From NCBI GenBank assembly GCA_035516255.1, contig DATJAL010000030.1, positions 1 to 64,000 on the forward strand: a stretch of DNA of 64,000 nt, given 5' to 3'. Position 1 is the first letter of the stretch. Each line of letters begins with the position of its first letter. Shown piece by piece: positions 24,439 to 34,087 of this stretch. The DNA is from Chitinivibrionales bacterium (GTDB lineage: Bacteria > Fibrobacterota > Chitinivibrionia > Chitinivibrionales > FEN-1185). The notes below the pieces were generated by a model, which saw only the letters and a list, made by a program, of their open reading frames with translations, was not told the DNA's origin and did not search any database. The position numbers were made by a program, and so were the translations under genes.

Positions 24439-25326
24439 ATGATGTACGGTCAACCGGCGGACAAGGAACGCGCCTACGGATATCCTGCCGAGCAGGTTCC
24501 GATTGACAGAGAAATAATGTTTTCGAACCACAAGGGCGAATACAAGAAGGGGATCGAAAAGCGCCAGACAAAACTGCTCGGGAAGATGTCGTTCATCAAA
24601 CCCTTCATGGCGCAGGATGAGAAGATATTGCTCATCACCACGGGATGCTCTCCGATGTCGGTGCTCGACCATCTGCTGACCGGATACCTCGTGTATTATC
24701 TCAAACAGTCCCTGTTCGTGTTCACGAACAAAAGAATTTTCCATGTGCCGACATCAAGAAATTACACGTATAAGAATTCCATCGCCCGAATCCAGCCCGC
24801 GGACTGCAAAGAGATTAAAATGAGCATGGGAACGCTTGCCGTCACCTTTCAAAACGGAAAAAAGGAAAGGTTCCATTACATTGCTGGACCGGAACGGAAA
24901 AAAATCAGCGCCATCCTCCCCGCCATTTCACAGACGGGAATGCCCGGTCAGACCGGCGGAAAGGAGCATCTCTGCCCGCGCTGCGGCACGGAACTTGTCA
25001 ATGACGAATACCTCTGTCCCAAATGCCGGCTCGAATTCAAGACCAGGGCCGATGCGAGAAGAAACGCCGTTTTGTTTCCGGGCGGCGGATATTTTTATAC
25101 CGGCCATCCCTGGCTTGGCATCAACTACGGGATCGTCGAACTGATCTCCATTGGCCTGATCATAACGTTTTGGATTGACGCTGCAAAGGGAGTGAAGGGT
25201 TCTGTTGAAGCGCTGGCAGTATTGTTGGTCATACTGGCCTTTGTAAAACTGATATCGGTATTTCATTCCAATCAGTTCATCAGCGAGTATATCCCGAAAG
25301 AGAAGAAGGTGGTAGCGAACTTTTAG
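24439..25326 (+). CDS. Membrane protein with PH-like and zinc-ribbon domains
   Basis: This 295-residue protein starts at 24439 (GGAGG 5 bases upstream); upstream codons have no ribosome site. Residues about 55-170 look like a bacterial PH domain (QSLFVFTNKRIFHVPT, TLAVTFQNGKKERFHY). A zinc ribbon follows (CPRCGTELVNDEYLCPKC), then two hydrophobic segments at the C-terminus (ISIGLIITFWI and VEALAVLLVILAFV), preceded by PGGGYFYTGHPWLGINYG, which resembles TM2-type motifs. It is probably a membrane-associated regulatory or scaffold protein; the function is not known. Confidence 0.8.
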   Translation: MMYGQPADKERAYGYPAEQVPIDREIMFSNHKGEYKKGIEKRQTKLLGKMSFIKPFMAQDEKILLITTGCSPMSVLDHLLTGYLVYYLKQSLFVFTNKRIFHVPTSRNYTYKNSIARIQPADCKEIKMSMGTLAVTFQNGKKERFHYIAGPERKKISAILPAISQTGMPGQTGGKEHLCPRCGTELVNDEYLCPKCRLEFKTRADARRNAVLFPGGGYFYTGHPWLGINYGIVELISIGLIITFWIDAAKGVKGSVEALAVLLVILAFVKLISVFHSNQFISEYIPKEKKVVANF

Positions 25327-25357
25327 GAATCCTGTTTTTAATTTGAGTCGATACTCG

Positions 25358-25386
25358 GCAAGGGCGTTCGCGAGGACGCCTTTTTT
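25358..25386 (+). terminator. Rho-independent terminator
   Basis: The stem aagggcgt / acgcctttt with an 8-base loop and T-run lies 31 bases after the stop at 25326. Confidence 0.82.
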
Positions 25387-25490
25387 GCCCCGATCAAATT
25401 ATCGTCCCAAAATGGTTTTTTGGATGGCAACCATCATCACGATGCTCATAGCTTCCAACCTGTCTTGGTATAGCGTATTTTTCCCATAGC

Positions 25491-26459
25491 ATGGTCACCA
25501 TCACTATTTCTCTCAACGACGCCAACCAGCGCCTCGACCGTTTTCTCCGCAGGCGCCTCAGTTTGCGCACGCTTTCGGACATCTACCGCATGATCCGCAC
25601 CGGGTTTGCGCGGGTGAACGGGAAAAAGGTAAAGGAAAACTACCGCCTGCGGCAGGGCGACACGATCGAATTGCGCATGGACGAAGCAGAGCTTTCGCCG
25701 GAAAAACAGGAAAACCAACAGGCGCTCGCGGACCTTTCCAGGACGGAATTTTACCGGCGCAATCTGAAAATCGTTTTTGAAGATGACGGGCTTATCGCAT
25801 GCGACAAGCCGCCGCACCTTGTGGTGCATCCGGGGACCGGCCACGACGGCCACGCCACGCTCATCGACCTTGTCAAAAGCTACATGCTTGCAAAGGGAAA
25901 GCGTGATGCGGACCCGGTGCTCGTGCACCGGCTCGACCGTGACACTTCGGGAATCATTCTTGTCGCCAAGAACAAGGCCGTGGTGAGAAAGCTCCATGAT
26001 CTGCTGCGCGGCCGAGCGCTCATCAAGAAATACCTGGCAATATGCCATAACGGCCCGCCGCAACAGCAGGGCTTTGTCGAGGCCGACCTGGTGAAAACGC
26101 TCGAGCGCAACCAGGGCACCAAGATGAGGGTCGGTGAAAAGGGCCTTTATTCAAGAACCGAATACAAGGTCGCGAAAAGGGGGCAGGGCCTTTCCAAACT
26201 CGAGCTGACCATTGTCACCGGCCGCACGCACCAGATCCGCGTGCACATGGCGCACATCGGGTGCCCGGTCGTGGGCGACGTGCGTTACGGCGATCCCGCC
26301 GCGGACGCCGACGTTTTCAGGCGCACCGGCGCGCCCAGGCGGCTGTACCTCCATGCCGGCATCATCTCCTTTGTCCACCCCGCAGACGGAAAACGGCTCA
26401 CCCTGACCGTTCCCGAGCCTGAAGAATTCTCCGCCATCATGAAATCAGCCCACTGCTAA
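25491..26459 (+). CDS. RluA-family 23S rRNA pseudouridine synthase
   Basis: This 322-residue enzyme isomerises uridine in rRNA. An S4 RNA-binding domain covers about residues 1-60 (QRLDRFLRRRL, ARVNGKKVKENYRLRQGD). The catalytic domain has motif II HRLDRDTSGIILVAK with the nucleophilic Asp, plus GRTHQIRVHMAHIGCPVVGD near the end. Both RluC and RluD types have this layout and I cannot separate them by eye. The insertion before the catalytic domain (about 60-80) is longer than in RluD. Confidence 0.93.
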   Translation: MVTITISLNDANQRLDRFLRRRLSLRTLSDIYRMIRTGFARVNGKKVKENYRLRQGDTIELRMDEAELSPEKQENQQALADLSRTEFYRRNLKIVFEDDGLIACDKPPHLVVHPGTGHDGHATLIDLVKSYMLAKGKRDADPVLVHRLDRDTSGIILVAKNKAVVRKLHDLLRGRALIKKYLAICHNGPPQQQGFVEADLVKTLERNQGTKMRVGEKGLYSRTEYKVAKRGQGLSKLELTIVTGRTHQIRVHMAHIGCPVVGDVRYGDPAADADVFRRTGAPRRLYLHAGIISFVHPADGKRLTLTVPEPEEFSAIMKSAHC

Positions 26460-26555
26460 AACTTTTTGACTTTTTGGTTGAACGGTAAATTGTTGGAGTG
26501 GTAAAATTATAGTTACCATTGGGTGTGATCCTTTTGCTTGTTGAAGAATACGGAT

Positions 26556-26619
26556 GTCATTCCCGCGAAAGCGGGTATATTCTTATGTTAAGATGGGCTC
26601 CCGCTTTCGCGGGAGTGAC
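26556..26619. repeat. Dispersed inverted repeat ('gtcattcccgcgaaagcggg' type)
   Basis: Two 20-base arms (26556-26575 and 26600-26619) form a near-perfect hairpin. A related element lies at 51217-51292. Hairpins of this sequence type are widespread between genes in many bacteria and behave like small non-autonomous elements. Confidence 0.85.
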
Positions 26620-26669
26620 AATACGGGGGAGTTTTATTTCCTGCTCGTAAGTTTGATTTTGTTTTTTAT

Positions 26670-26872
26670 CGCCGCGAAGCGGCATGCCGCTGAGGATGCG
26701 TTGCGAAGGGGCGACGCCTCGCGAGCGTAATGCGAGCGAACTCGCGCGCCCCTTTGCTGGAGGGGGTGCGGGTGCAGATCACCGCCGCCTCCGCGATATC
26801 ATTTTTTCAATAAGGGAGGCGGCGGAAGCTGCACCCCAGGGGGAAACGCGGAGCGGTGCCCCCACCCGTATA
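26670..26872. repeat. Intergenic composite: part of repeat B and an inverted repeat A
   Basis: The sequence gttgcgaaggggcgacgcctcg matches 10700-10722. From 26790 an inverted copy of the A end appears (a ccgccgcctcc / ggaggcggcgg stem around an AT-rich loop, then gctgcaccccagggggaaac). It ends 24 bases before the kinase gene. Confidence 0.7.
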
Positions 26873-26895
26873 TTTATTAAAAATAAAAAACAATT

Positions 26896-29664
26896 ATGGC
26901 CATTCCCGACACCCCACGCTCATTAAAAAGCTCTCTTGACAAGGGGAAGCTCAAGATCCACAACCTGCTTCCCTCGCTCGAGCGCACGTACCTGCCCATC
27001 GGGTCGATTATCGGCAAGTACCGCATCATCGAGGAGATCGACCGGGGCGGAATGGCCGTGGTGTACAAGGCGCTGCAGCTCGACCTCGACCGCGAGGTGG
27101 CGCTCAAGGTGCTGCCCGCCAACATCACCATCAACCGGAACTTCGTTGAGCGGTTCCTGTCCGAGGCGCACGCGGTGGCGAAGCTGAACCATCCCTACAT
27201 CGTGAATATCCACGAGGTGGCGGTCGAGAACAACGTGTACTATCTCGCCATGGACTACATCCCGGGCGTCAACCTCTATTACCACCTCAACTACCAGAAA
27301 CCCAAGCTCATCGAGGTGCTCGAGATCACTGCCAAGCTCGCGGACGCGCTCGGCTACGCGCACCGGCAGAAGATCGTGCACCGAGACCTCAAGCTCAACA
27401 ACGTGATCATGAAGGACAACGTCACGCCCGTGCTCATCGATTTCGGGCTCGCCAAGGCGCTCGAAAGCGAGGAGGGGACCGCCACCAAGACCGGCGAGAT
27501 CATGGGCTCGCCCGCCTACATGGCGCCCGAGCGGCTGTTCGGCAAGGGCGCCGACGCGCGCAGCGACGTGTGCAGCCTGGGCATCATGCTGTACGAGATG
27601 TTGACATTCAAGAATCCCTACCTCGACCCGCGCAGCATCCATCAGACCACCATGAACGTGATCGACGCCAGCCCCATCCCGCCCCGCAAGCTCGTGATGT
27701 GGCTGCCGCCCGAAATCGAGGCCATCACGCTCAAGGCGATGCACAAGGACCCGGACAAGCGGTACCAGACCATGGAGGAGTTCGCCGAGGACATCAGGCG
27801 TTACCAGAAGGGCGAACCCGTGCTCGCCAACCCGCCGTCGCTGTGGTCAAGGCTGCGGCATTTTGTCCGCAAGCGGTGGCCGTTCATCGCCATGTTCTTC
27901 CTGTGCGTCGTGTTCGCCGGCATCTTTTCGTATTTCAGGTATGCGCAGTCGAAAAGGGAGCGGCCCTACTGGCAGCTCACGTACCAGAAACACTTTGCCG
28001 GCCTCGCCATCGGCGACGAGTGGTCGCAGTATCCGGGCGTGTCCGAGAAGAACGAGGGTTGGTCGGCGAAAAACGGCGAGCTCTTCTCGCCGTCGGGCGC
28101 GTCGTTCATCAGGCTCGACCGCCGCATCACCCGCGACGAGCGCGTGGAGTTCGACATCCGGGGCGTGGGGAACAATTTCTTCAATGCCGGGTTCTTTCTG
28201 TACGGATCGCGGCCGGACTCCGGATACGGGTTCCACCTGTTCAGGGGCCCGGACGCCGAATGCGGCATCTCGTTTCCGGGCAGCACCCATCTTTTTTCCG
28301 ATTACAACCCGCTCGACCTCGTGCCGGCAAGGCATTTCCATGTGGTGGTGGAATGCAAGGAGAACGTGATCACCTTCAGGGTGAACGACCTGCTTGTCGG
28401 GAAGATATGCGACTTTTTCCCGCCGCTCGGCGCCGACCACCAGGCCATGGGCTTTTTCGTGAACGGCAGCAGGTGCGCCATTGACAACATGAAAATCTAC
28501 CAGTACGCCATTCCCATGATGCCGAACGCCACGCTCATCGCAGACCGGTTCGCCAAGCACGGCGCCATAGAGACCGCGATCGAGGAATACCAGGAAATGC
28601 TCACCGATTTTTCTTCCGAGCCCATCACGCAGGACATTCAGCTCAGGATCGCCGAATGTTACATCAGGCTGGGCAAGTACGACAAGGCGCAGGCCGCGCT
28701 TTCGAGCCCGGAGCTTGCAAAAGCCGACGAGCAGATGCGCCTTAGGGCGCTTTATCTCAAGGGCCTCATCCAGGGCAGGAAGGGAAACCCGTCGTCGTCC
28801 GACAGCGCATTTTTGGTCCTGGGCAACCTGGCCAACGCGAGCCCCCTGTTCCAGTCGGCCATGTTCACCATGGCGCGCAAAATACTCGACCAGGTCGACC
28901 AGGGCGACGCGGCCGCCGCGGAGAGCAAGGTGATATTCCTGACGCAATATTATCCCCGGTACTCACGCCTGCTCGGCAGGGTGCACCTTGCCGTGCTTGA
29001 CTATTACGCCAGCCAGGGCGCTCTCGACGCCGCGATCGAGGTGGGGCAGGCCATTGTCAAGCTCCACAGCATGGACAACGACATCGGCGCGCTGGCGAAG
29101 GTCAGGCTCGGCGAGATGTTCATGGCTAAAAACCGGAAAAACCAGGCCGTTGACGTGCTCAACCAGTGCGTGGCCTCCTACGTGCCGTCCCAGGGGCTGT
29201 GGCTGGCATGGATGGAGCTCGCCGCGATTTACGAATACGAATCGGACTACGCGAACGCCTACACCACCTACCGCAAGGTGTACGAGGACTGCCCCAAGGC
29301 GCTGGTCATCCCGTGGCTCGCGCGGATAAAGATGGGCGAGCTCGCCGACCGGACCACGAGCGACGAGACGCCCAAGGGAATTTTCGACGACGTGGTGAAG
29401 AGCCCGCATCCCTTTGCGCTGCCGCGCGCCATCGCGCAGCTGTACCGGGGCGCCGCCACCCCCGAGGAATTCAAGGCGTTCTGGGACATCCTCCATCCCG
29501 ATGACCACCGGTACCTGGTCTATTTTGTCAACAAAGCCATCCTCGACAAGCGGCCCGACAAGGCCCAGGAATACCTCAACGAGCTCGAGGAATCGCTTCC
29601 GACCGCCTCGTGGGAGCTGATGCAGGCCTCGCAGTTGCGCAATGTGATCAGAAACATGAAATAG
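26896..29664 (+). CDS. Transmembrane Ser/Thr protein kinase with C-terminal TPR-like region
   Basis: This 922-residue Hanks-type kinase has a kinase domain (about 40-305) with the Gly loop IDRGGMAVVYKA, Lys71 (VALKV), catalytic HRDLKLNN (Asp164), DFG at 182-184 and APE (YMAPERL), so it should be active. A single membrane helix at 329-347 follows. The extracytoplasmic part begins with a beta-sandwich LamG/DUF1080-like region (about 360-540, HFHVVVECKENVITFRVNDLLVGK). It continues with TPR-like helical repeats to the end (GAIETAIEEYQEMLTDF, ECYIRLGKYDKAQAAL). It probably senses an envelope signal. No cognate phosphatase is adjacent. Confidence 0.93.
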   Translation: MAIPDTPRSLKSSLDKGKLKIHNLLPSLERTYLPIGSIIGKYRIIEEIDRGGMAVVYKALQLDLDREVALKVLPANITINRNFVERFLSEAHAVAKLNHPYIVNIHEVAVENNVYYLAMDYIPGVNLYYHLNYQKPKLIEVLEITAKLADALGYAHRQKIVHRDLKLNNVIMKDNVTPVLIDFGLAKALESEEGTATKTGEIMGSPAYMAPERLFGKGADARSDVCSLGIMLYEMLTFKNPYLDPRSIHQTTMNVIDASPIPPRKLVMWLPPEIEAITLKAMHKDPDKRYQTMEEFAEDIRRYQKGEPVLANPPSLWSRLRHFVRKRWPFIAMFFLCVVFAGIFSYFRYAQSKRERPYWQLTYQKHFAGLAIGDEWSQYPGVSEKNEGWSAKNGELFSPSGASFIRLDRRITRDERVEFDIRGVGNNFFNAGFFLYGSRPDSGYGFHLFRGPDAECGISFPGSTHLFSDYNPLDLVPARHFHVVVECKENVITFRVNDLLVGKICDFFPPLGADHQAMGFFVNGSRCAIDNMKIYQYAIPMMPNATLIADRFAKHGAIETAIEEYQEMLTDFSSEPITQDIQLRIAECYIRLGKYDKAQAALSSPELAKADEQMRLRALYLKGLIQGRKGNPSSSDSAFLVLGNLANASPLFQSAMFTMARKILDQVDQGDAAAAESKVIFLTQYYPRYSRLLGRVHLAVLDYYASQGALDAAIEVGQAIVKLHSMDNDIGALAKVRLGEMFMAKNRKNQAVDVLNQCVASYVPSQGLWLAWMELAAIYEYESDYANAYTTYRKVYEDCPKALVIPWLARIKMGELADRTTSDETPKGIFDDVVKSPHPFALPRAIAQLYRGAATPEEFKAFWDILHPDDHRYLVYFVNKAILDKRPDKAQEYLNELEESLPTASWELMQASQLRNVIRNMK

Positions 29665-29703
29665 CGCCGGTCTCTCGTCTTGACAACCTGACTCATTTAT
29701 AAA

Positions 29704-29805
29704 TTCACCGCAAAGACGCAAAGAGCGCAAAGGTGAAAAGTGAGTTTGTACGGGACATGTTCTCAGATAAATTATTCTTTGCGACCTTTGCGCCTTTGCG
29801 GTGAG
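29704..29805. repeat. Inverted repeat of 'cgcaaagacgcaaag' type
   Basis: The left arm 29704-29733 (ttcaccgcaaagacgcaaag...) and right arm 29775-29805 (...gcgcctttgcggtgag) are inverted copies. It fills the gap between the kinase and PHP genes together with AT-rich sequence. Related cag/gag-rich elements occur at 51827 and 54560. Confidence 0.8.
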
Positions 29806-29948
29806 GTTTTTCTTTCTTTGCAAACAATCCGGGCTAAAAACGCGCCCCACAGCCGTAAAATTATTAAAACGCAATAAAGCCTTGAATTGAAAATCGTCGT
29901 TGGTTATTTTATACCTTTCCATTTCAACCATAAACCCATGTCAGGACA

Positions 29949-30818
29949 ATGTTTCGCGATTTTATTGCTGGAAAGAAATATGTAGATCTCCACATTCACA
30001 CGAAATTTTCAGACGGGACGCATCCGGTAGAGGAAATTCTGGAATTCGCCGCGGGCAAGAAGCTCAAGGCGCTTTCGATCACCGATCACGACTGCGTGGA
30101 CGCGTATCCGTTCGCCCAGGAGCTCGGGGCCAAACACGGCATAGAAGTGATACCGGGCGTGGAACTTTCGAGTGAAATAAGCGGGGCCGATATCCATATC
30201 CTTGGATATTTCCTTGACACGAACAACCCGCGGCTGGTTGCGAAGCTCGTGGAACTCAAAAAGGCCCGCCACGTGCGCGCGCGCAAGATCGTGGAGAACC
30301 TCAACCGCCAGGGCGTCGACCTTCGCTTCGAGACCGTGCTTAACATCGCGGGAACCGCGGCGATCGGCAGGCCCCATATCGCGGCAGCGCTGCTCAAGGA
30401 AGAGCTCGTGTACTCGTTCCGCGAGGCGTTTGAAAAACTCATCGGCTACGATTCGCCCGCCTACGTTGAAAAGCTCAGCATGCCGCCCAGGGAGGTGTTC
30501 CAGCTCATCCGCGGCGCGGGCGGCATCCCGGTGCTTGCGCACCCGGGCGTCACCAAGGTGGACGAGCGGATTCCGGAGTTCATGAGCGAAGGGCTCATGG
30601 GCGTCGAGGTGTTCCATTCGGAGCACAACACCGCCGTCGAGCGGCATTACCTCCAGTACTGCCGGAAGAACGGGCTCGCCTACACCGGCGGCTCCGATTT
30701 CCACAACGGCAGCCAGAGCAAGTCGGAGATCGGCGTCCCCAAGGTGCCCTACAGCGCCGTGGAAAGCCTCAAGGAAAAACTCGCCGCCTTTGCCGCGGGC
30801 ACGGACGCCGCCGTATGA
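29949..30818 (+). CDS. PHP-domain phosphoesterase (YciV/RNase AM-like)
   Basis: This 289-residue protein has the four PHP metal motifs: VDLHIHTKFSDG, LSITDHDCVDA, VIPGVELSS, and later PVLAHPG, GVEVFHSEH and YTGGSDFHN. Members of this COG0613 group include 3',5'-nucleoside bisphosphate phosphatases and the 5'-3' exonuclease RNase AM. The insert GRPHIAAAL is shared with that subgroup. The stop overlaps the next start (ATGA), so it is translationally coupled to the sugar nucleotidyltransferase. Confidence 0.9.
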   Translation: MFRDFIAGKKYVDLHIHTKFSDGTHPVEEILEFAAGKKLKALSITDHDCVDAYPFAQELGAKHGIEVIPGVELSSEISGADIHILGYFLDTNNPRLVAKLVELKKARHVRARKIVENLNRQGVDLRFETVLNIAGTAAIGRPHIAAALLKEELVYSFREAFEKLIGYDSPAYVEKLSMPPREVFQLIRGAGGIPVLAHPGVTKVDERIPEFMSEGLMGVEVFHSEHNTAVERHYLQYCRKNGLAYTGGSDFHNGSQSKSEIGVPKVPYSAVESLKEKLAAFAAGTDAAV

Positions 30819-31891
30819 TCGCCGTTCCCCTCATCCTTGCCGGGGGCAGGGGCGAGCGGTTCTGGCCCCTTTCGCGTTCGTCAAATCCCAAGCAGCTGCT
30901 TCGCCTTGCGGGCAATAAAACCATGGTCGAGGAAACGCTCGCCCGCGCGCGTGCCGCCTGCGGCGGCGCGCAACCGCTCGTGATCACGGGGCGGCAATGC
31001 GCCGCGGCCATGCGCCGGGCGCTCGGCCGCCGCGTCGCGTATGACTGCATCGTTGAGCCCGTGGGAAAAAACACGGCGCCCGCCATCGCGCTCGGCGCGC
31101 TGTGGGTGCGCCGCCGCCATGGCGACGCGGTCATGCTCGTGGCGTCGGCCGACCATGCCATCGCGCCGAAACAAGCGTTTGTCAAGGCCGTGCGCAGCGC
31201 CGCATTTCTTGCCCAAAAGACGGGTTCCCTGGTGGTGTTCGGCATCAGGCCCACGCGTCCCGACACGGGTTACGGGTATATCAACATCGGCAAACCGATT
31301 TCCGGGGCCGGCGGCACCGCGTCGTACCAGGTGCGGCGCTTTGTTGAAAAACCGTCGGCCGCTGTCGCGCGGGAATATGTGCGGTCGGGAAACTACTTAT
31401 GGAACAGCGGCATGTTCGTTTGGAAAACGTCGGCGATATTATCTGAAATCAAGGAGCACATGCCCCGTCTGTACCGCCAGGCTTGCGCGGTTGAAAGGGC
31501 CGGTTTTACAAAGGCTTCCATTGACCGGTATTATAAGACCTGCGAAAGCGAATCAATCGACTACGGCATCATGGAGAAATCGTCGCGCATCGCCGCCGTG
31601 TGCGGCGCGTTTTGCTGGGACGACATCGGCTCGTGGGAGGCGATGACGAGGGTACACCCGAAAAACAAAAAAGGCACGGTCGCGGTCGGGCCGGCGGTTT
31701 TTGACCATGAAAGCTCAAACTCGATTATTTATAACGCCTCGCCATTGCACGTCGCATCCATCGGCCTTGACAACGCCGTTCTTGTCGTCACTCCTGATGC
31801 GGTGCTCGCCGTTGCAAGGCCTTTGCTTCCGGGATTAAAAAAGTATCTTGGGATGATGAAGGAAAAGAAGTTTCCGGCGAAGCTGTTCTGA
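30815..31891 (+). CDS. manC: Mannose-1-phosphate guanylyltransferase
   Basis: This 358-residue nucleotidyltransferase makes GDP-mannose for glycan synthesis. Family motifs: LAGGRGERFWPLSRSSNPKQ at the N-terminus, EPVGKNTAPAIALGA, VMLVASADHAI, RPDTGYGYINIG, FVEKP, YLWNSGMFVWK and FCWDDIGSWEAM. It has no C-terminal phosphomannose isomerase domain, so it is the short monofunctional form. It overlaps the PHP gene by four bases. Repeat A starts about 26 bases after its stop codon. Confidence 0.94.
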   Translation: MIAVPLILAGGRGERFWPLSRSSNPKQLLRLAGNKTMVEETLARARAACGGAQPLVITGRQCAAAMRRALGRRVAYDCIVEPVGKNTAPAIALGALWVRRRHGDAVMLVASADHAIAPKQAFVKAVRSAAFLAQKTGSLVVFGIRPTRPDTGYGYINIGKPISGAGGTASYQVRRFVEKPSAAVAREYVRSGNYLWNSGMFVWKTSAILSEIKEHMPRLYRQACAVERAGFTKASIDRYYKTCESESIDYGIMEKSSRIAAVCGAFCWDDIGSWEAMTRVHPKNKKGTVAVGPAVFDHESSNSIIYNASPLHVASIGLDNAVLVVTPDAVLAVARPLLPGLKKYLGMMKEKKFPAKLF

Positions 31892-31916
31892 TTGATTTTT
31901 CTGACTAATAATAATC

Positions 31917-32393
31917 TGGCGGGGGAGCTATCCCCCTCGCTGCGGCCCGGACGCGCTCCGAATTATTTCCAATGATGCCGTGTCCAAAGATTTGCGCGTC
32001 CGGTCCTCCGCTACCCCCTCCTGGGTGCGGCCGGGTACCGACAGTGGCAAGCTGCAACCATCCGCTGGGCGCACCCGCGGAGTGCGGTTGAAATGGGATC
32101 CTTATATACCTGGCTTCTTCTTATTATCAAGATGTCCTGCAAAACTTATTTTGGTATTATTAAATCATGTGTCCGACCGGCGCCAGAGATGTTGTTTGAC
32201 TAATCGGAACCCCGCCGCCGCGTTAGGCGGGACTGTAGGGCGCGCAAGAGCGCGTTGCCGGCCGACCCATCGCCAGAGGCGACTACGGGCGGTCCGGCAA
32301 CGAGGCCGCGGGCCGAGCCCGGAAGGAGGGCCGACCCCTTTTGGGAGCGAAAAGTTAACGCCCCCAAAGGGGGTAACGCCCAGATCAATACTT
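31917..32393 (+). repeat. Intergenic composite: full repeat A followed by full repeat B
   Basis: Repeat A (31917-32090) shows ggcccggacgcgc pairing with gcgcgtccggtcc and the conserved cctccgctaccccctcctgg block. Repeat B (about 32150-32393) starts with cctgcaaaacttattttggt and ends with gggggtaacgcccagat, 20 bases before the next ATG. It fills the whole 520-base gap and I see no gene in it. Confidence 0.8.
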
Positions 32394-32412
32394 GAAAAAT
32401 AAGGTTGCATTC

Positions 32413-32763
32413 ATGAGCACGGTCATCTGGGTTCTTGGCAAGGAGACGATGCGCGAAGACGACTATGACCATTTTTACCTTTTGGAAGCGCTGGAAAAGC
32501 TGGATGCGATATGCGTGAGAGAACACATCCGGAAGATATCGGAGTTCGTCGATCGGGCGGACGGCAGCACGAAGAAGAAATGGCACCGGCCCGATGAGGG
32601 GCTGGCCGTTCTGAAGCATCTTGTGGAGTACCTTGACAAAAAGGGTGATGAACTGGCGGATATTGACGCCGAGGCATTAAAGGAAGAGCTGGCAGATTGC
32701 ATTGACAAGATAGAACAAATCAAGAAAAACAAGGATTTGTTCCAGCTAACCGTGGTCATGTAA
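32413..32763 (+). CDS. Small acidic helical protein, unknown function
   Basis: This 116-residue protein (start at MSTVIWVLGKETM) is mostly charged and helical, with a likely coiled coil in the second half (ELADIDAEALKEELADCIDKIEQIKKNKD). I recognise no family. A longer start (TTG at 32392) would reach into repeat B and is less likely. It has coding-like codon use and sits alone between two repeat-B pieces. A partial repeat B (32815-32905) follows. Confidence 0.65.
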   Translation: MSTVIWVLGKETMREDDYDHFYLLEALEKLDAICVREHIRKISEFVDRADGSTKKKWHRPDEGLAVLKHLVEYLDKKGDELADIDAEALKEELADCIDKIEQIKKNKDLFQLTVVM

Positions 32764-32814
32764 GGCTGAACAAGGTGTGGTATTGATGGGCCCCTCATCA
32801 ACAGGGCCGCTCAA

Positions 32815-32905
32815 GCAATCCAGCAAAACTTATTTTGGTGTTATCAAATAACCCGTCCGACGGTGCCAGGGATGGCTTTTGACTAACCGGAACTTCGCCC
32901 GTTTT
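32815..32905 (+). repeat. Left end of repeat B only
   Basis: This ~90-base piece (ccagcaaaacttattttggt, cgtccgacggtgccaggga, ttttgactaaccggaacttc) matches 32145-32210 and stops at cgcccg, just before lpxB. It shows that the left part of repeat B can occur alone. Confidence 0.75.
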
Positions 32906-32917
32906 AAAACCTAATTT

Positions 32918-34087
32918 ATGGAAAAAAAACCAGTATCCATCATGTTCGTCGCCGGCGACCCTTCGGGCGACGAGCACGCCGCCGCCGTGATCGGGCGTCT
33001 CAAGGAAATGCTCCCCGACGCCCGCCTGTTCGGCATCGGCGGACCGTGCATGCGGGAAAAGGGGTTCGAGGCCGTGCTGCCGTTCGAGCCGTTCAACCGC
33101 ATGGGCATCGCCGAGGTGCTCCTGCACCTGCCGTTTTTCCTGAACGCAAAATCTATTCTTATAAAGCAACTTAAGAACACGAGACCCGCCGCGCTCGTGT
33201 GCGTGGATTATCCGGGGTTCAACATACCGCTCATGAAGGCGGCGAAAAAACTCGGCGTGCCCGTGGTATGGTACATCGTGCCGCAGGTTTGGGCGTGGAA
33301 GAAGAAGCGCGCCGAGGTGCTGGGGAGGTTCGCCTCGTTCATCGGCGTGGTGTTCCCGTTTGAAAAGGAATATTTCACGGCCTACCCTGCGCCTGTGGAA
33401 TACGTGGGCCACCCGCTCGTCGAAGCGCTTGACAGAGAGCAAACGGTGGCCCCGAAGCGGCTCATGCTTGACAAAAGCAGCCCTGTCCGGCTTGCGATCG
33501 TGCCCGGCAGCAGGCGGCAGGAAGTCTCGCGCCTGCTGGGCCCCATGATGGACGCCGCCATGATTCTCAAGCGCGAATTTCCAAACCTTACGGTTGCGGT
33601 GTCGAGAAGCAGGGGGCTTGAATCCGGTCTTTTCGAAGCGTCGGCGCGCCGGTTTGAAAAGGAATTCCCCGGCGCCGTCGCCGTGAGCCGGGAGCCGCTT
33701 CCCTTGCTTTTAAGGAATAGCGACTGCGCGCTGGTCACCTCGGGCACCGCCACCCTGCAGGCCGCGCTCCGCGAAGTGCCGCTGGTGGTGGCCTACAAAA
33801 CCTCCGCCGTGACGTATTCGCTGTTGAAAGGCATGATCACCCTGCCGTACATCGGCCTGCCCAACATCGTGGCGGGCGAGCGCATTGTGCCAGAATGCAT
33901 CCAGCATGACGCGACCGGAGAGCGGTTCGCGGCCGAAATCCGGCGCTTTATTATTGACAAAGAATATTACGCCGCAACCGTGCTTAAACTGTCGCAGGTC
34001 CGCGCCAAGCTCGGTGAAAAGAAACCCTCTGTTGAAATCGCCGCGGCAATCGGGGCAGCGGCAAAGTCCGGTGTCCTCGCGCCATGA
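32918..34087 (+). CDS. lpxB: Lipid-A-disaccharide synthase
   Basis: This 389-residue GT19 glycosyltransferase condenses UDP-2,3-diacylglucosamine with lipid X in lipid A synthesis. Family motifs: MFVAGDPSGDEHAA at the N-terminus, GIGGPCM, NRMGIAEVLLHLPF, VCVDYPGFNIPL, WYIVPQVWAWKKKR, the catalytic-loop region EKEYFTAYPAPVEYVGHPL, LAIVPGSRRQEV and VTSGTATLQAAL. It indicates an LPS-type outer membrane. The stop overlaps the start of the DUF362 gene. Confidence 0.96.
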   Translation: MEKKPVSIMFVAGDPSGDEHAAAVIGRLKEMLPDARLFGIGGPCMREKGFEAVLPFEPFNRMGIAEVLLHLPFFLNAKSILIKQLKNTRPAALVCVDYPGFNIPLMKAAKKLGVPVVWYIVPQVWAWKKKRAEVLGRFASFIGVVFPFEKEYFTAYPAPVEYVGHPLVEALDREQTVAPKRLMLDKSSPVRLAIVPGSRRQEVSRLLGPMMDAAMILKREFPNLTVAVSRSRGLESGLFEASARRFEKEFPGAVAVSREPLPLLLRNSDCALVTSGTATLQAALREVPLVVAYKTSAVTYSLLKGMITLPYIGLPNIVAGERIVPECIQHDATGERFAAEIRRFIIDKEYYAATVLKLSQVRAKLGEKKPSVEIAAAIGAAAKSGVLAP